Shown here: piece by piece, positions 7,651 through 13,485 of the stretch
Layout of the letters: each line of letters begins with the position of its first letter
Position numbering within the stretch: the first letter of the stretch is position 1
Source: JAAYDS01 sp039680625
GTDB taxonomy: Bacteria; Chloroflexota; Anaerolineae; UBA1429
Reading direction: 5' to 3'
Assembly (NCBI GenBank): GCA_039680625.1
Contig: JBDKSN010000050.1
Coordinates: 1 to 16,172, forward strand
DNA: 16,172 nt
Program-made: the position numbers and the translations under genes
The notes under the pieces: model-generated
Database searches by the model: none
What the model was told of the DNA's origin: nothing
What the model saw: the letters and a program-made list of their open reading frames with translations, nothing else

Positions 7651-7707
7651 CGAACCAGGGCGAGGCCAGACTTTGCCTTCTGGACAGCCTTAGCCGAGGA
7701 CCGTCGC

Positions 7708-9822
7708 ATGGTCAGCTCTTCCACTACTGCCCCTCAGACACTCTCCTCCTTCAGCCGCCTACGCCCTTTGCTCCGGCTGATCTTGTTGGCGGCCATATTA
7801 TGGATCCTGTGGACGGCGGCCACCATCTGGCTGCTCTCTCCCGAAACGCTCGACGTGCAGATAGGAGATGTCGCGCCGTTCGACGTGCGGGCTCCCCGAG
7901 AGCTCACCTATGAGAGCGAGGTAGAGACTGAAGCGGCCCGCAGAGCAGCGGCAGCGGCCGTGGCCGACATCTATACCGCCCCGGACGCACAGATTCGCGC
8001 GGCCCAGCTCGAACGGTTGGCGCAAATCCACCGCTATATCACCGTCTTGCGCAATGACCCCTACCTGAGCGATGAACGGCGAATCGCCTTGTTGATGGAG
8101 ATCCCTGACATCGGGCTGACGCGCCAGCAGGCCAGCATCCTCGGCGGCCCGGAGAGGCTGTCCGACACGGAATGGCGGTATGTACAATCCGAGTCTCAGC
8201 GTTTGCTCGAGATCGGCATGCGCCAGGCTGTCCGCGAGGCCAACCTAAGCGAAGCGCGGCGCTCGCTGGCCCTGCTTGCCGTCTCTACCGAGAACGAGCA
8301 GGCCGAAGCCCTGGCCGTGCAACTCGCTCAGGCTTTGCTCGTGCCGAATAGCTTTCTGGACGAAGCAGCCACAGAAGCGGCGCGGCAGGCGGCACGCGAT
8401 GCCGTCGAGCCGGTGCAGGTGCACATCCGCCAGGGCGAGACGATCGTTCGCCAGGGGGCGGTCATCACCGCCCTGACCTATGAGAAGCTCGACCAGCTCG
8501 GCTATCTCGACGGCGACCTGGAATGGCACATGGTGCTCAAGGCCGCCTTGCTCTCGGCCTTGCTCGTGGCCGCCCTCACCGTCTATCTTGCCTATGTGCG
8601 GCGCGAGCTGCTGACTCAACCCAGGCGACAACTGCTCCTCTTTCTCTGCATCGCTTTGCTTGCCGTGACAGCGCCCCTGGCGGTCCCGGGGCATACGCTA
8701 TTGCCCTACATCTATCCCGCCGCCAGTATCGCCATGCTCACTGCAATGTTCCTGGGCATCGATCTGGCGACGATGATGGCGGTGATCGCTGCGATCGTGG
8801 TGAACCTGGCGTCAGGCGGCTCGACAGAGCTCACCATCTACACCCTGTTGAGTTGTCTCACGGGCGCCATGCTCCTCTGGAAGGCCGAGCAGGTCGGGCG
8901 CTTCATTCGCGCGACCTTTGTGCTCGCCCTGGTCGACATCGCGGTGATCGTGAGCTTTCGCATCAATGACCCTGCGCTCAACCCGCGCGGTCTGGCTGAG
9001 CTGTGCGGGGCGGCACTGCTCAATGGCGCGCTGTCTACCAGCCTGGCTTTTGTGGCCTATTCCTTCACTGGCCGCCTCTTTGGGGTGACGACTGCCTATC
9101 AGCTCCTCGAGCTGGCACGGCCGACTCACCCGCTCTTTCGTCAGTTGCTTACCAAGGCGCCGGGAACTTATCACCATTCGATCATCGTCAGTAATATGTC
9201 TGAGCGTGCTGCAGAAGCGATCGGCGCGGATGCCCTGCTGACACGCGTGGGCTCGTATTATCACGATATCGGCAAGATCACCAGACCCTACTATTTTGTC
9301 GAGAATCAGACGGACATCGAGAACCCGCATGACAAGCTCGATCCGCGCACGAGCGCCGAGATCATCCTGTCACACACCACCGACGGTGTCGAGCTGGGGC
9401 GCAAGTATGGCCTGCCCGAGCGCGTGCTGGACTTTATGACCGAGCATCACGGCACAACGCTGGTGACCTATTTCTATCGTCGGGCCACGCAAATGGAGGA
9501 CGCCGAGGTAGACGAGGCCGACTTTCGCTATCGCGGACCCAAGCCCCGCTCTCGCGAGACGGCCATTGTCATGTTGGCTGATTCGATCGAGGCCTGGATG
9601 CGCGCCTCCCGCCCAGCTACGGCCGCCGAGCTAGAGCGCGGTGTGCGCCAGATCATCAGCAATCGCTTGGTCAGCGGTCAGCTCGATGAGTGTGACCTCA
9701 CCCTCAAAGAGCTCGACGCGATCCGTCAGGCATTTGTCAGTGTTCTACGGGGGGTCTACCATCCACGCATTCAGTATCCCACGGCCACCGTGCGCGCAAA
9801 CGAGCGTGGCAGCGGCAAATGA
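7708..9822 (+). CDS. pgpH: 7TM-HD membrane phosphodiesterase, PgpH/YqfF family (c-di-AMP hydrolase)
   Basis: Membrane protein expected to hydrolyse cyclic di-AMP to pApA, as shown for Listeria PgpH. It is 704 aa. A signal-anchor helix lies at about residues 20-43 (ILLAAILWILWTAATIWLLS). A large extracytoplasmic 7TMR-HDED domain follows (about 44-270; the repeated segment VHIRQGETIVRQGAVIT is characteristic), then about seven membrane helices (270-460), then a cytoplasmic HD domain. The HD domain has YHHS with His489/His490, YYHDIGK with His519-Asp520, DPRTSAEIILSH, EHHGTTLVTYFY and MLADSIEAWMRA. All the metal-binding residues I look for are present, so it should be active. ATG 7708 has GAGGA 7 nt upstream. 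Its stop overlaps the dgkA start (ATGA). In Bacillus-type clusters phoH and ybeY flank this gene; both are missing here. Confidence 0.9.
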   Translation: MVSSSTTAPQTLSSFSRLRPLLRLILLAAILWILWTAATIWLLSPETLDVQIGDVAPFDVRAPRELTYESEVETEAARRAAAAAVADIYTAPDAQIRAAQLERLAQIHRYITVLRNDPYLSDERRIALLMEIPDIGLTRQQASILGGPERLSDTEWRYVQSESQRLLEIGMRQAVREANLSEARRSLALLAVSTENEQAEALAVQLAQALLVPNSFLDEAATEAARQAARDAVEPVQVHIRQGETIVRQGAVITALTYEKLDQLGYLDGDLEWHMVLKAALLSALLVAALTVYLAYVRRELLTQPRRQLLLFLCIALLAVTAPLAVPGHTLLPYIYPAASIAMLTAMFLGIDLATMMAVIAAIVVNLASGGSTELTIYTLLSCLTGAMLLWKAEQVGRFIRATFVLALVDIAVIVSFRINDPALNPRGLAELCGAALLNGALSTSLAFVAYSFTGRLFGVTTAYQLLELARPTHPLFRQLLTKAPGTYHHSIIVSNMSERAAEAIGADALLTRVGSYYHDIGKITRPYYFVENQTDIENPHDKLDPRTSAEIILSHTTDGVELGRKYGLPERVLDFMTEHHGTTLVTYFYRRATQMEDAEVDEADFRYRGPKPRSRETAIVMLADSIEAWMRASRPATAAELERGVRQIISNRLVSGQLDECDLTLKELDAIRQAFVSVLRGVYHPRIQYPTATVRANERGSGK

Positions 9823-10250
9823 ATTCGCGAGCAGAGATCGCTAAACGCATGGGGCGCCCAGCCAAACAATCCCTGCGCGAGAGCTTTGTGCACGCCGCTG
9901 ACGGCTTATTGTTCGTGCTGCGCGAAGAGCGCAATGCGCGCCTACACGCCCTAGCAGCGATCATCGTGCTCGCCGTCAGCGCTTGGCTGGGGCTCTCGAC
10001 TATCGAGTGGGCGTTGATCGTCGCTTGCATCGCCCTCGTATTCGTTGGCGAGATGCTCAACACGGTCGTGGAACTGACCATCGACTTGATCATGCCCGAG
10101 ATGAATCCACTAGCCAAGTATGCCAAGGACATAGCCGCCGGCGCGATCTTGATCGCCGCGCTGACGGCGGCGGTCACTGGCCTGCTGATCCTAGGCCCCA
10201 AGCTTTGGGTCAAACTAGGCGTTCTTCTGGGACTGGGTGGAGCGATATGA
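9819..10250 (+). CDS. dgkA: Diacylglycerol/undecaprenol kinase, DgkA family
   Basis: Small integral-membrane lipid kinase. Family members phosphorylate diacylglycerol or, in Gram-positive lineages, undecaprenol, which feeds the carrier lipid used for cell-wall and polysaccharide synthesis. It is 143 aa with three membrane helices (about 44-60, 62-80, 105-127). Conserved residues: EERNARLH (Glu37, Asn39, His43), GEMLNTVVE (Glu78, Asn81, Glu85, with the same 0/+3/+7 spacing as the E. coli catalytic site) and AKDIAAGA (Lys103, Asp104). The ATG at 9819 overlaps the pgpH stop by ATGA, which implies translational coupling; an internal Met at residue 11 is a possible alternative. Its own stop overlaps the next start by ATGA. 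Lipid substrate cannot be decided from sequence alone; the polysaccharide genes next door favour undecaprenol. Confidence 0.9.
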   Translation: MNSRAEIAKRMGRPAKQSLRESFVHAADGLLFVLREERNARLHALAAIIVLAVSAWLGLSTIEWALIVACIALVFVGEMLNTVVELTIDLIMPEMNPLAKYAKDIAAGAILIAALTAAVTGLLILGPKLWVKLGVLLGLGGAI

Positions 10251-10963
10251 CCGAGCTGAGTCTGTATGGGCACATCATCAAGCGCAGGCTTTGGCTGGTG
10301 CTGCTTTCGCTGTTGGCTTTTGCGCTCAGCTATGCCCTTTTCCGCCCGACGCAGCCTAGCGGTTACACCGCGCAGATGCGCTTTGTGGTGGGCATCACGC
10401 CCGAGGAACAGCCCGCTGGCACCTATACCTATGACCGCTACTATACCTGGCTGACCGCCGAGTACCTGCTCGATGACCTGTCTGAGGTCGTCAAGAGCCA
10501 GGCTTTCGCCGACGATGTGGCGGCCATCGCCGGTCTGCCCGTCCCTGCCGGGGCCATTCAGGGGGCCACGTCTGCGGGCAAGCTGCACCGCATCCTCACC
10601 GTGTCGCTCAGCTGGGGCGACCGCGCGCAGATCGAGACGATCGCCAATGCTATCGTACAGGCCCTGGCCGAGCAGGGCGACCACTACTTTGCCCAGCTGG
10701 GCACCGATGCGGCGGTGATCACACTCATCGACCCGCCAGCGATCCACCCCATCGGCGCCTCGTTGCGCCAGAGGCTCGATCTGCCACTGCGTCTGGTGCT
10801 CGCATTGCTCATCGGCATTGCGCTGGCTTTTCTCGCTGACTACCTCGATCCTACCATCCGTCATCGCGCCGACGCTGTGGCGCTGGGCCTGCCCCTCTTG
10901 GGTGAGATCCCCGCCTCGCGCCCTCGTTGGCACTGGCTGCCGTTGCGTCGTCGGTTGCCCTGA
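10247..10963 (+). CDS. Wzz/CapA-type polysaccharide chain-length regulator (first copy)
   Basis: A 238-aa membrane protein of the Wzz/co-polymerase type, which oligomerises in the membrane and sets the length or export of surface polysaccharide. Membrane helix 1 is at about residues 17-37 (LWLVLLSLLAFALSYALF), followed by an extracytoplasmic domain, then IDPPAIHPIG just before helix 2 (about 185-203, LVLALLIGIALAFLADYLD). The short cytoplasmic tail has the family pattern IRHRADAVALGLPLLGEIP and ends in a basic stretch. The frame is open far upstream inside dgkA, but the ATG at 10247 gives ATGA overlap with the dgkA stop, a G-rich ribosome site (TGGAG) and the correct N-terminus. It pairs with the next gene; the extracytoplasmic domain has many tyrosines (YTYDRYYTW) that I do not recognise from well-studied Wzz proteins. 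Confidence 0.78.
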   Translation: MTELSLYGHIIKRRLWLVLLSLLAFALSYALFRPTQPSGYTAQMRFVVGITPEEQPAGTYTYDRYYTWLTAEYLLDDLSEVVKSQAFADDVAAIAGLPVPAGAIQGATSAGKLHRILTVSLSWGDRAQIETIANAIVQALAEQGDHYFAQLGTDAAVITLIDPPAIHPIGASLRQRLDLPLRLVLALLIGIALAFLADYLDPTIRHRADAVALGLPLLGEIPASRPRWHWLPLRRRLP

Positions 10964-11006
10964 GCCGCGTCATCGATGGCAGATCATTATCGTAAGGGAG
11001 TAAACC

Positions 11007-11690
11007 ATGGAAGCTAAAGACTATCTACAGATCATCGGCAAGAGAGTCTGGATCATCGCGCTCGTCACCGTGGTGGCGATGGGCGTCGCGGCGCTGGTCA
11101 GCAAGCTACAGGTGCCTGTCTATCGTTCGACCGTGTACCTGAACGTCATCCCCGCACGCCTGGACAATAGCTTGCAAATCACCACCAAGGCCCTCATGCG
11201 CAACTATGCCGGCAACATCAGCTCACGCCGCACCGCTACCGAGGTCATCAACCGACTGCAGCTCGACATCACCGCCGAGCAGATGACCGAGAAGTTGACC
11301 GTTAGCCCCATCGAAGAGGACTTTCTCATCCAGATCGACGCCGACGATGAAGACCCGCTGATCGCGCGCGATATCGCCGAGACCACCGCCGAAGTCTTTG
11401 TCGAAGACGTTCAGGTGAGTATGCTCAATCAGGACAAGCAAGACCGCGTCGACGTCAACATCCGCGACTATGCTCTGCCCGGCACGTTGCACAAACCCAA
11501 GTGGAAGATCAATGTGCTCGCCGGTGCCGTGTTGGGCCTGCTGGCTGGCACAGGGCTCGTGTTCGTGCTCAAATGGCTAGAGGCCGACATCGTGCGCAAC
11601 GCCGATGACCTGGAGACATCGCTGGGCATACCGGTCTTGGGCCTGATCCCTGTAGAGAGTGCCGGAACCACACGCCGGCGCGGCAACTGA
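11007..11690 (+). CDS. Wzz/CapA-type polysaccharide chain-length regulator (second copy)
   Basis: A 227-aa protein with the full Wzz plan. It has an N-terminal cytoplasmic MEAKDYLQIIGKR, helix 1 at about 13-32, an extracytoplasmic domain rich in short helices, the ALPGTLHKPKWK proline segment before helix 2, helix 2 at about 168-187, then the tail NADDLETSLGIPVLGLIP. In Gram-positive type systems (CapA/YwqC/YveK) this tail activates the partner kinase, and the partner is encoded 29 nt downstream. AAGGGAG lies 7 nt before ATG 11007. The gene is separated from the previous copy by 43 nt. The two copies differ strongly in their extracytoplasmic domains, so they are probably distinct subunits and not a recent duplication. 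Confidence 0.82.
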   Translation: MEAKDYLQIIGKRVWIIALVTVVAMGVAALVSKLQVPVYRSTVYLNVIPARLDNSLQITTKALMRNYAGNISSRRTATEVINRLQLDITAEQMTEKLTVSPIEEDFLIQIDADDEDPLIARDIAETTAEVFVEDVQVSMLNQDKQDRVDVNIRDYALPGTLHKPKWKINVLAGAVLGLLAGTGLVFVLKWLEADIVRNADDLETSLGIPVLGLIPVESAGTTRRRGN

Positions 11691-11719
11691 CACATCCCGA
11701 CGTGTAGGAGGCACAGCCG

Positions 11720-12373
11720 ATGGCCAATGAATACGGCCTGATCACCCTCGATGAACCCTTGGCGATGGCCAGTGAGGCCTATCGCAACTTGCGCATCAAC
11801 CTGCAGTTCGCCTCACTGGACTATGCGCTCCAAACCCTCGTCGTCTCGTCGGTGGGGCCAGACGAGGGCAAGACGACGACCCTGGCGAATCTGGCCGTTA
11901 CCATGGCCCAGGCCGAGCAGCGGGTGATCCTGGTCGATTGCGACTTGCGCCAGCCGCGCGTGCACCTGTTCTTTGGCTTGAAGAACGACCGCGGCGTTAC
12001 AGACGCGATCCTCGACGAGCAGTCTTTTGGGCAGCCGCTCATTCAAGACACCGCTGTCGAGAACCTGCGTGTGTTGGCGAGCGGCCCGCTCCCGCCGCGC
12101 CCACCTGACTTGCTTGGCTCTCGCCGTATGGGCGCGCTGGTCGAGTCGCTCAAACAACAGGCCGACATCGTCTTGTTCGATGCCCCGCCCATCATGGCCG
12201 TCACCGACGCCTGTATGTTGGCTACCCACGTCGATGGCGTCTTGCTTGTAGTGCGCGCCGGGCGCACCCGGCGTGACGATACTGCCCTCGCCATCGAGCG
12301 CCTGCAAAAGGTACATGCACGTATCGTCGGCTCGGTGCTGCATGACGTCCCACCCGGAGCGGCGAGCTACTGA
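11720..12373 (+). CDS. CpsD/CapB-type P-loop kinase for polysaccharide synthesis
   Basis: Cytoplasmic BY-kinase-like ATPase that partners Wzz-type membrane proteins. It is 217 aa. SEAYRNLRINLQF (about 18-30) is the oligomerisation motif found in this family. Walker A is SVGPDEGKTTT (residues 44-54, Lys51), Walker A' is VILVDCDLRQPR (69-80) and Walker B is IVLFDAPP (150-157). GGAGG (11707-11711) is 8 nt before the ATG. The usual C-terminal tyrosine cluster that is autophosphorylated is absent: the chain ends GAASY with a single terminal tyrosine. It may act as an ATPase/assembly switch, phosphorylate a different protein, or have lost the classic regulation. It is the last gene of the plus-strand run before the 473-bp gap. 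Confidence 0.85.
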   Translation: MANEYGLITLDEPLAMASEAYRNLRINLQFASLDYALQTLVVSSVGPDEGKTTTLANLAVTMAQAEQRVILVDCDLRQPRVHLFFGLKNDRGVTDAILDEQSFGQPLIQDTAVENLRVLASGPLPPRPPDLLGSRRMGALVESLKQQADIVLFDAPPIMAVTDACMLATHVDGVLLVVRAGRTRRDDTALAIERLQKVHARIVGSVLHDVPPGAASY

Positions 12374-12410
12374 CCCCTTCGTCGTCATTCCCCCCTGCCT
12401 CTCAGCAACT

Positions 12411-12419
12411 TGTGGACAA
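12411..12419 (-). other. DnaA box 1 (TTGTCCACA)
   Basis: The plus strand reads TGTGGACAA, so the minus strand reads TTGTCCACA, the form common in high-G+C bacteria. It lies 37 nt after the cpsD-like stop. Confidence 0.75.
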
Positions 12420-12432
12420 CCCATCCTCAAAC

Positions 12433-12441
12433 TGTGGACAA
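12433..12441 (-). other. DnaA box 2 (TTGTCCACA)
   Basis: Identical to box 1, same orientation, with starts 22 bp apart (about two helical turns). Such phased pairs allow DnaA molecules to bind on one face of the DNA. Confidence 0.75.
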
Positions 12442-12483
12442 CCATTCACTCTACACACAGCGCTTTGAGTCGACCGAGAGAGC

Positions 12484-12533
12484 CTCGCCCACCGATTGTG
12501 TCGCAAAGATGACCGACACAACCGGTGGGCGAG
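12484..12533. repeat. 20-bp near-perfect inverted repeat in the candidate origin
   Basis: Arms 12484-12503 and 12514-12533 match at 19 of 20 positions around a 10-nt centre (CAAAGATGAC). Each arm ends at the centre with TTGTGTCG or its complement. No T-run follows. It lies between boxes 2 and 3. It could be a DNA-level structure or protein site of the origin, or the 3'-end hairpin of the long plus-strand operon about 110 nt upstream. Confidence 0.85.
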
Positions 12534-12566
12534 ACCGTCTGCTTGACCGAATATCGGTGCACAGTG

Positions 12567-12575
12567 TTATCCCCA
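12567..12575 (+). other. DnaA box 3 (TTATCCCCA)
   Basis: Eight of nine matches to TTATCCACA, plus strand. The same variant recurs at box 4. Confidence 0.65.
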
Positions 12576-12598
12576 CGACTTGGGGAGGGTGAACCACT

Positions 12599-12635
12599 AG
12601 CTGTAGTATCATATGGATAGCAGCATACTACAGCT
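12599..12635. repeat. 11-bp perfect inverted repeat with a weak DnaA-like site in its loop
   Basis: AGCTGTAGTAT (12599-12609) and its exact complement (12625-12635) flank a 15-nt loop. The loop contains TATGGATAG (12612-12620), seven of nine matches to the reverse DnaA box TGTGGATAA. No T-run follows. Confidence 0.75.
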
Positions 12636-12651
12636 TGTGTTCGACACATGC

Positions 12652-12660
12652 TTATCCCCA
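12652..12660 (+). other. DnaA box 4 (TTATCCCCA), next to the A+T-rich tract
   Basis: Eight of nine matches, plus strand, same variant as box 3. It is followed by a C+G-rich spacer (12661-12672) and then CTACTA, the order described for the unwinding region of some bacterial origins. Confidence 0.68.
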
Positions 12661-12672
12661 TTTCCCCAGGGC

Positions 12673-12738
12673 CTACTACGAATACGATAAGAGACAATAT
12701 CTAGATAACAACAAGACAGATAGCAATCGAAGATATCG
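12673..12738. other. A+T-rich tract, candidate DNA unwinding element with DnaA-trio-like start
   Basis: Starts with CTACTA (12673-12678), whose complement reads 3'-GATGAT-5', two perfect copies of the DnaA-trio. It continues with ATA, CGA and TAA triplets and a run containing TATCTAGATA (palindrome, 12698-12707) and GATATC. By hand count 12680-12740 has 21 G/C in 61 nt. TCTAGATAA (12700-12708) is a weak box-like match. Confidence 0.5.
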
Positions 12739-12743
12739 CTGTG

Positions 12744-12752
12744 TGCTACACT
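12744..12752 (+). promoter_or_regulatory. Possible extended -10 promoter upstream of pcm
   Basis: TGCTACACT is an extended -10 with the same TACACT hexamer as the acs promoter. I find no good -35 at 16-18 nt. It sits partly in the palindrome ACACTAGTGT (12748-12757). The predicted start near 12759 would leave a leader of about 88 nt containing DnaA box 5. Confidence 0.3.
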
Positions 12753-12803
12753 AGTGTTGAGGAGCTTGCCCCTTTGACGATGGCGGTCAACGCGCATTTC
12801 GAG

Positions 12804-12812
12804 TTATCCACA
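12804..12812 (+). other. DnaA box 5 (TTATCCACA, perfect)
   Basis: Exact match to the E. coli consensus box, 35 nt before the pcm start. If the pcm promoter is upstream, bound DnaA could also affect pcm expression. Confidence 0.8.
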
Positions 12813-12846
12813 GGTGGCAAGGCGCTTGGCATAAGGAAAGGGATCG

Positions 12847-13467
12847 ATGGCGAAATACAATCTTGCGCAACGGGGTATCCAAGACCCACGCGTGATCGAG
12901 GCGATGGAAAGAGTGCCGCGACATCTGTTCGTGAGTGAAAAGCAGCAAGCACAGGCCTATGGAGACTATCCGCTGCCCATCGGCTACGGGCAGACGATCT
13001 CGCAGCCCTATATCGTTGCGCTGATGACCGAGCTGTTGCAGTTGCAGCCACAATCGCGCGTGCTCGAGATCGGCACGGGATCGGGCTTTCAGACGGCCGT
13101 GCTGGCCGAATTGGCGGGCGAGGTCTATACCGTCGAGCAGATTCCGGAGCTACTCGCCCAGGCCGAGCAGAGGTTGGTTGCATTGGGGTATCGCAACGTG
13201 CATTTTCGCTGCGGCGACGGCTACTATGGCTGGCCTGAGTTTGCTCCCTATGACGGCATCCTGGTCACTTGCGCGCCCGATCACGTGCCACCGCCACTCA
13301 TCGAGCAGCTGGCCAATGACGGGCGCATGGTTGTGCCCGTGGGGCCGATCGGGGGCGAACAGCAGCTCATGCTGATCACGCGGCACGGCGAGTACGTACA
13401 ACAGCGGGCGGTGTTGGGGGTGGCCTTTGTGCCGCTGACGGGCGGCCACGAACAGATCCCCTACTAG
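12847..13467 (+). CDS. pcm: Protein-L-isoaspartate O-methyltransferase
   Basis: Cytosolic repair enzyme that methylates L-isoaspartyl residues formed in ageing proteins, using S-adenosylmethionine. It is 206 aa, close to the family norm. It opens with RGIQDPRVIEAMERVPRHLFV (residues 9-29), then the substrate/cofactor signature GQTISQPYIVALM (48-60), the SAM-binding motif I VLEIGTGSGFQTAVL (72-86), the acidic VEQIPE (96-101), YDGILVTCAPDHVP (135-148) and MVVPVGP (161-167). A GGAAAGGGA ribosome site ends 4 nt before the ATG. It is a single gene between the DnaA-box region and the convergent dinG gene, with only 18 nt between the two stops and no terminator between them. Confidence 0.93.
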   Translation: MAKYNLAQRGIQDPRVIEAMERVPRHLFVSEKQQAQAYGDYPLPIGYGQTISQPYIVALMTELLQLQPQSRVLEIGTGSGFQTAVLAELAGEVYTVEQIPELLAQAEQRLVALGYRNVHFRCGDGYYGWPEFAPYDGILVTCAPDHVPPPLIEQLANDGRMVVPVGPIGGEQQLMLITRHGEYVQQRAVLGVAFVPLTGGHEQIPY

Positions 13468-13485
13468 GGCCGAGCGGAGCCTACG

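Larger units (their letters stand above)
12374..12846. other. oriC: Gene-free region with DnaA boxes and an A+T-rich tract: candidate replication origin (oriC)
   Basis: There is no supportable gene in these 473 bp. Small open frames here have no ribosome sites or recognisable products. The region holds five close DnaA-box matches, two strong inverted repeats and an A+T-rich tract of about 34% G+C by hand count. Boxes on the left point one way (minus strand) and those on the right the other way (plus strand). The A+T-rich tract lies between the fourth and fifth boxes. G/C balance on the plus strand changes sign across the region. These are standard features of a bacterial origin. Against it: dnaA is not in the window, and genes on both sides point inward. 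Alternatives are a DnaA titration or reactivation site, or a DnaA-controlled promoter for pcm. Confidence 0.55.

Noticed and set aside
9983..10246. Extended N-terminus for the first Wzz-like protein inside dgkA
   Set aside because: The frame is open by chance; ATG 10247 gives ATGA coupling and a proper cytoplasmic N-terminus before helix 1.
12484..12533. Classical intrinsic terminator for the cpsD-like gene
   Set aside because: Strong stem but no T-run and about 110 nt from the stop; kept as an inverted repeat with a terminator role only as an alternative.
12374..12846. Plasmid or phage origin, or a dif recombination site
   Set aside because: No replication initiator, partition gene, integrase or iteron array nearby, and no sequence resembling a 28-bp dif site.
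12410..12938. Several short open frames in the gene-free region on both strands
   Set aside because: All overlap DnaA boxes or inverted repeats, lack ribosome sites and have no recognisable product.
13468..13485. Bidirectional terminator between pcm and dinG
   Set aside because: Only 18 nt between stops and no stem of useful length.
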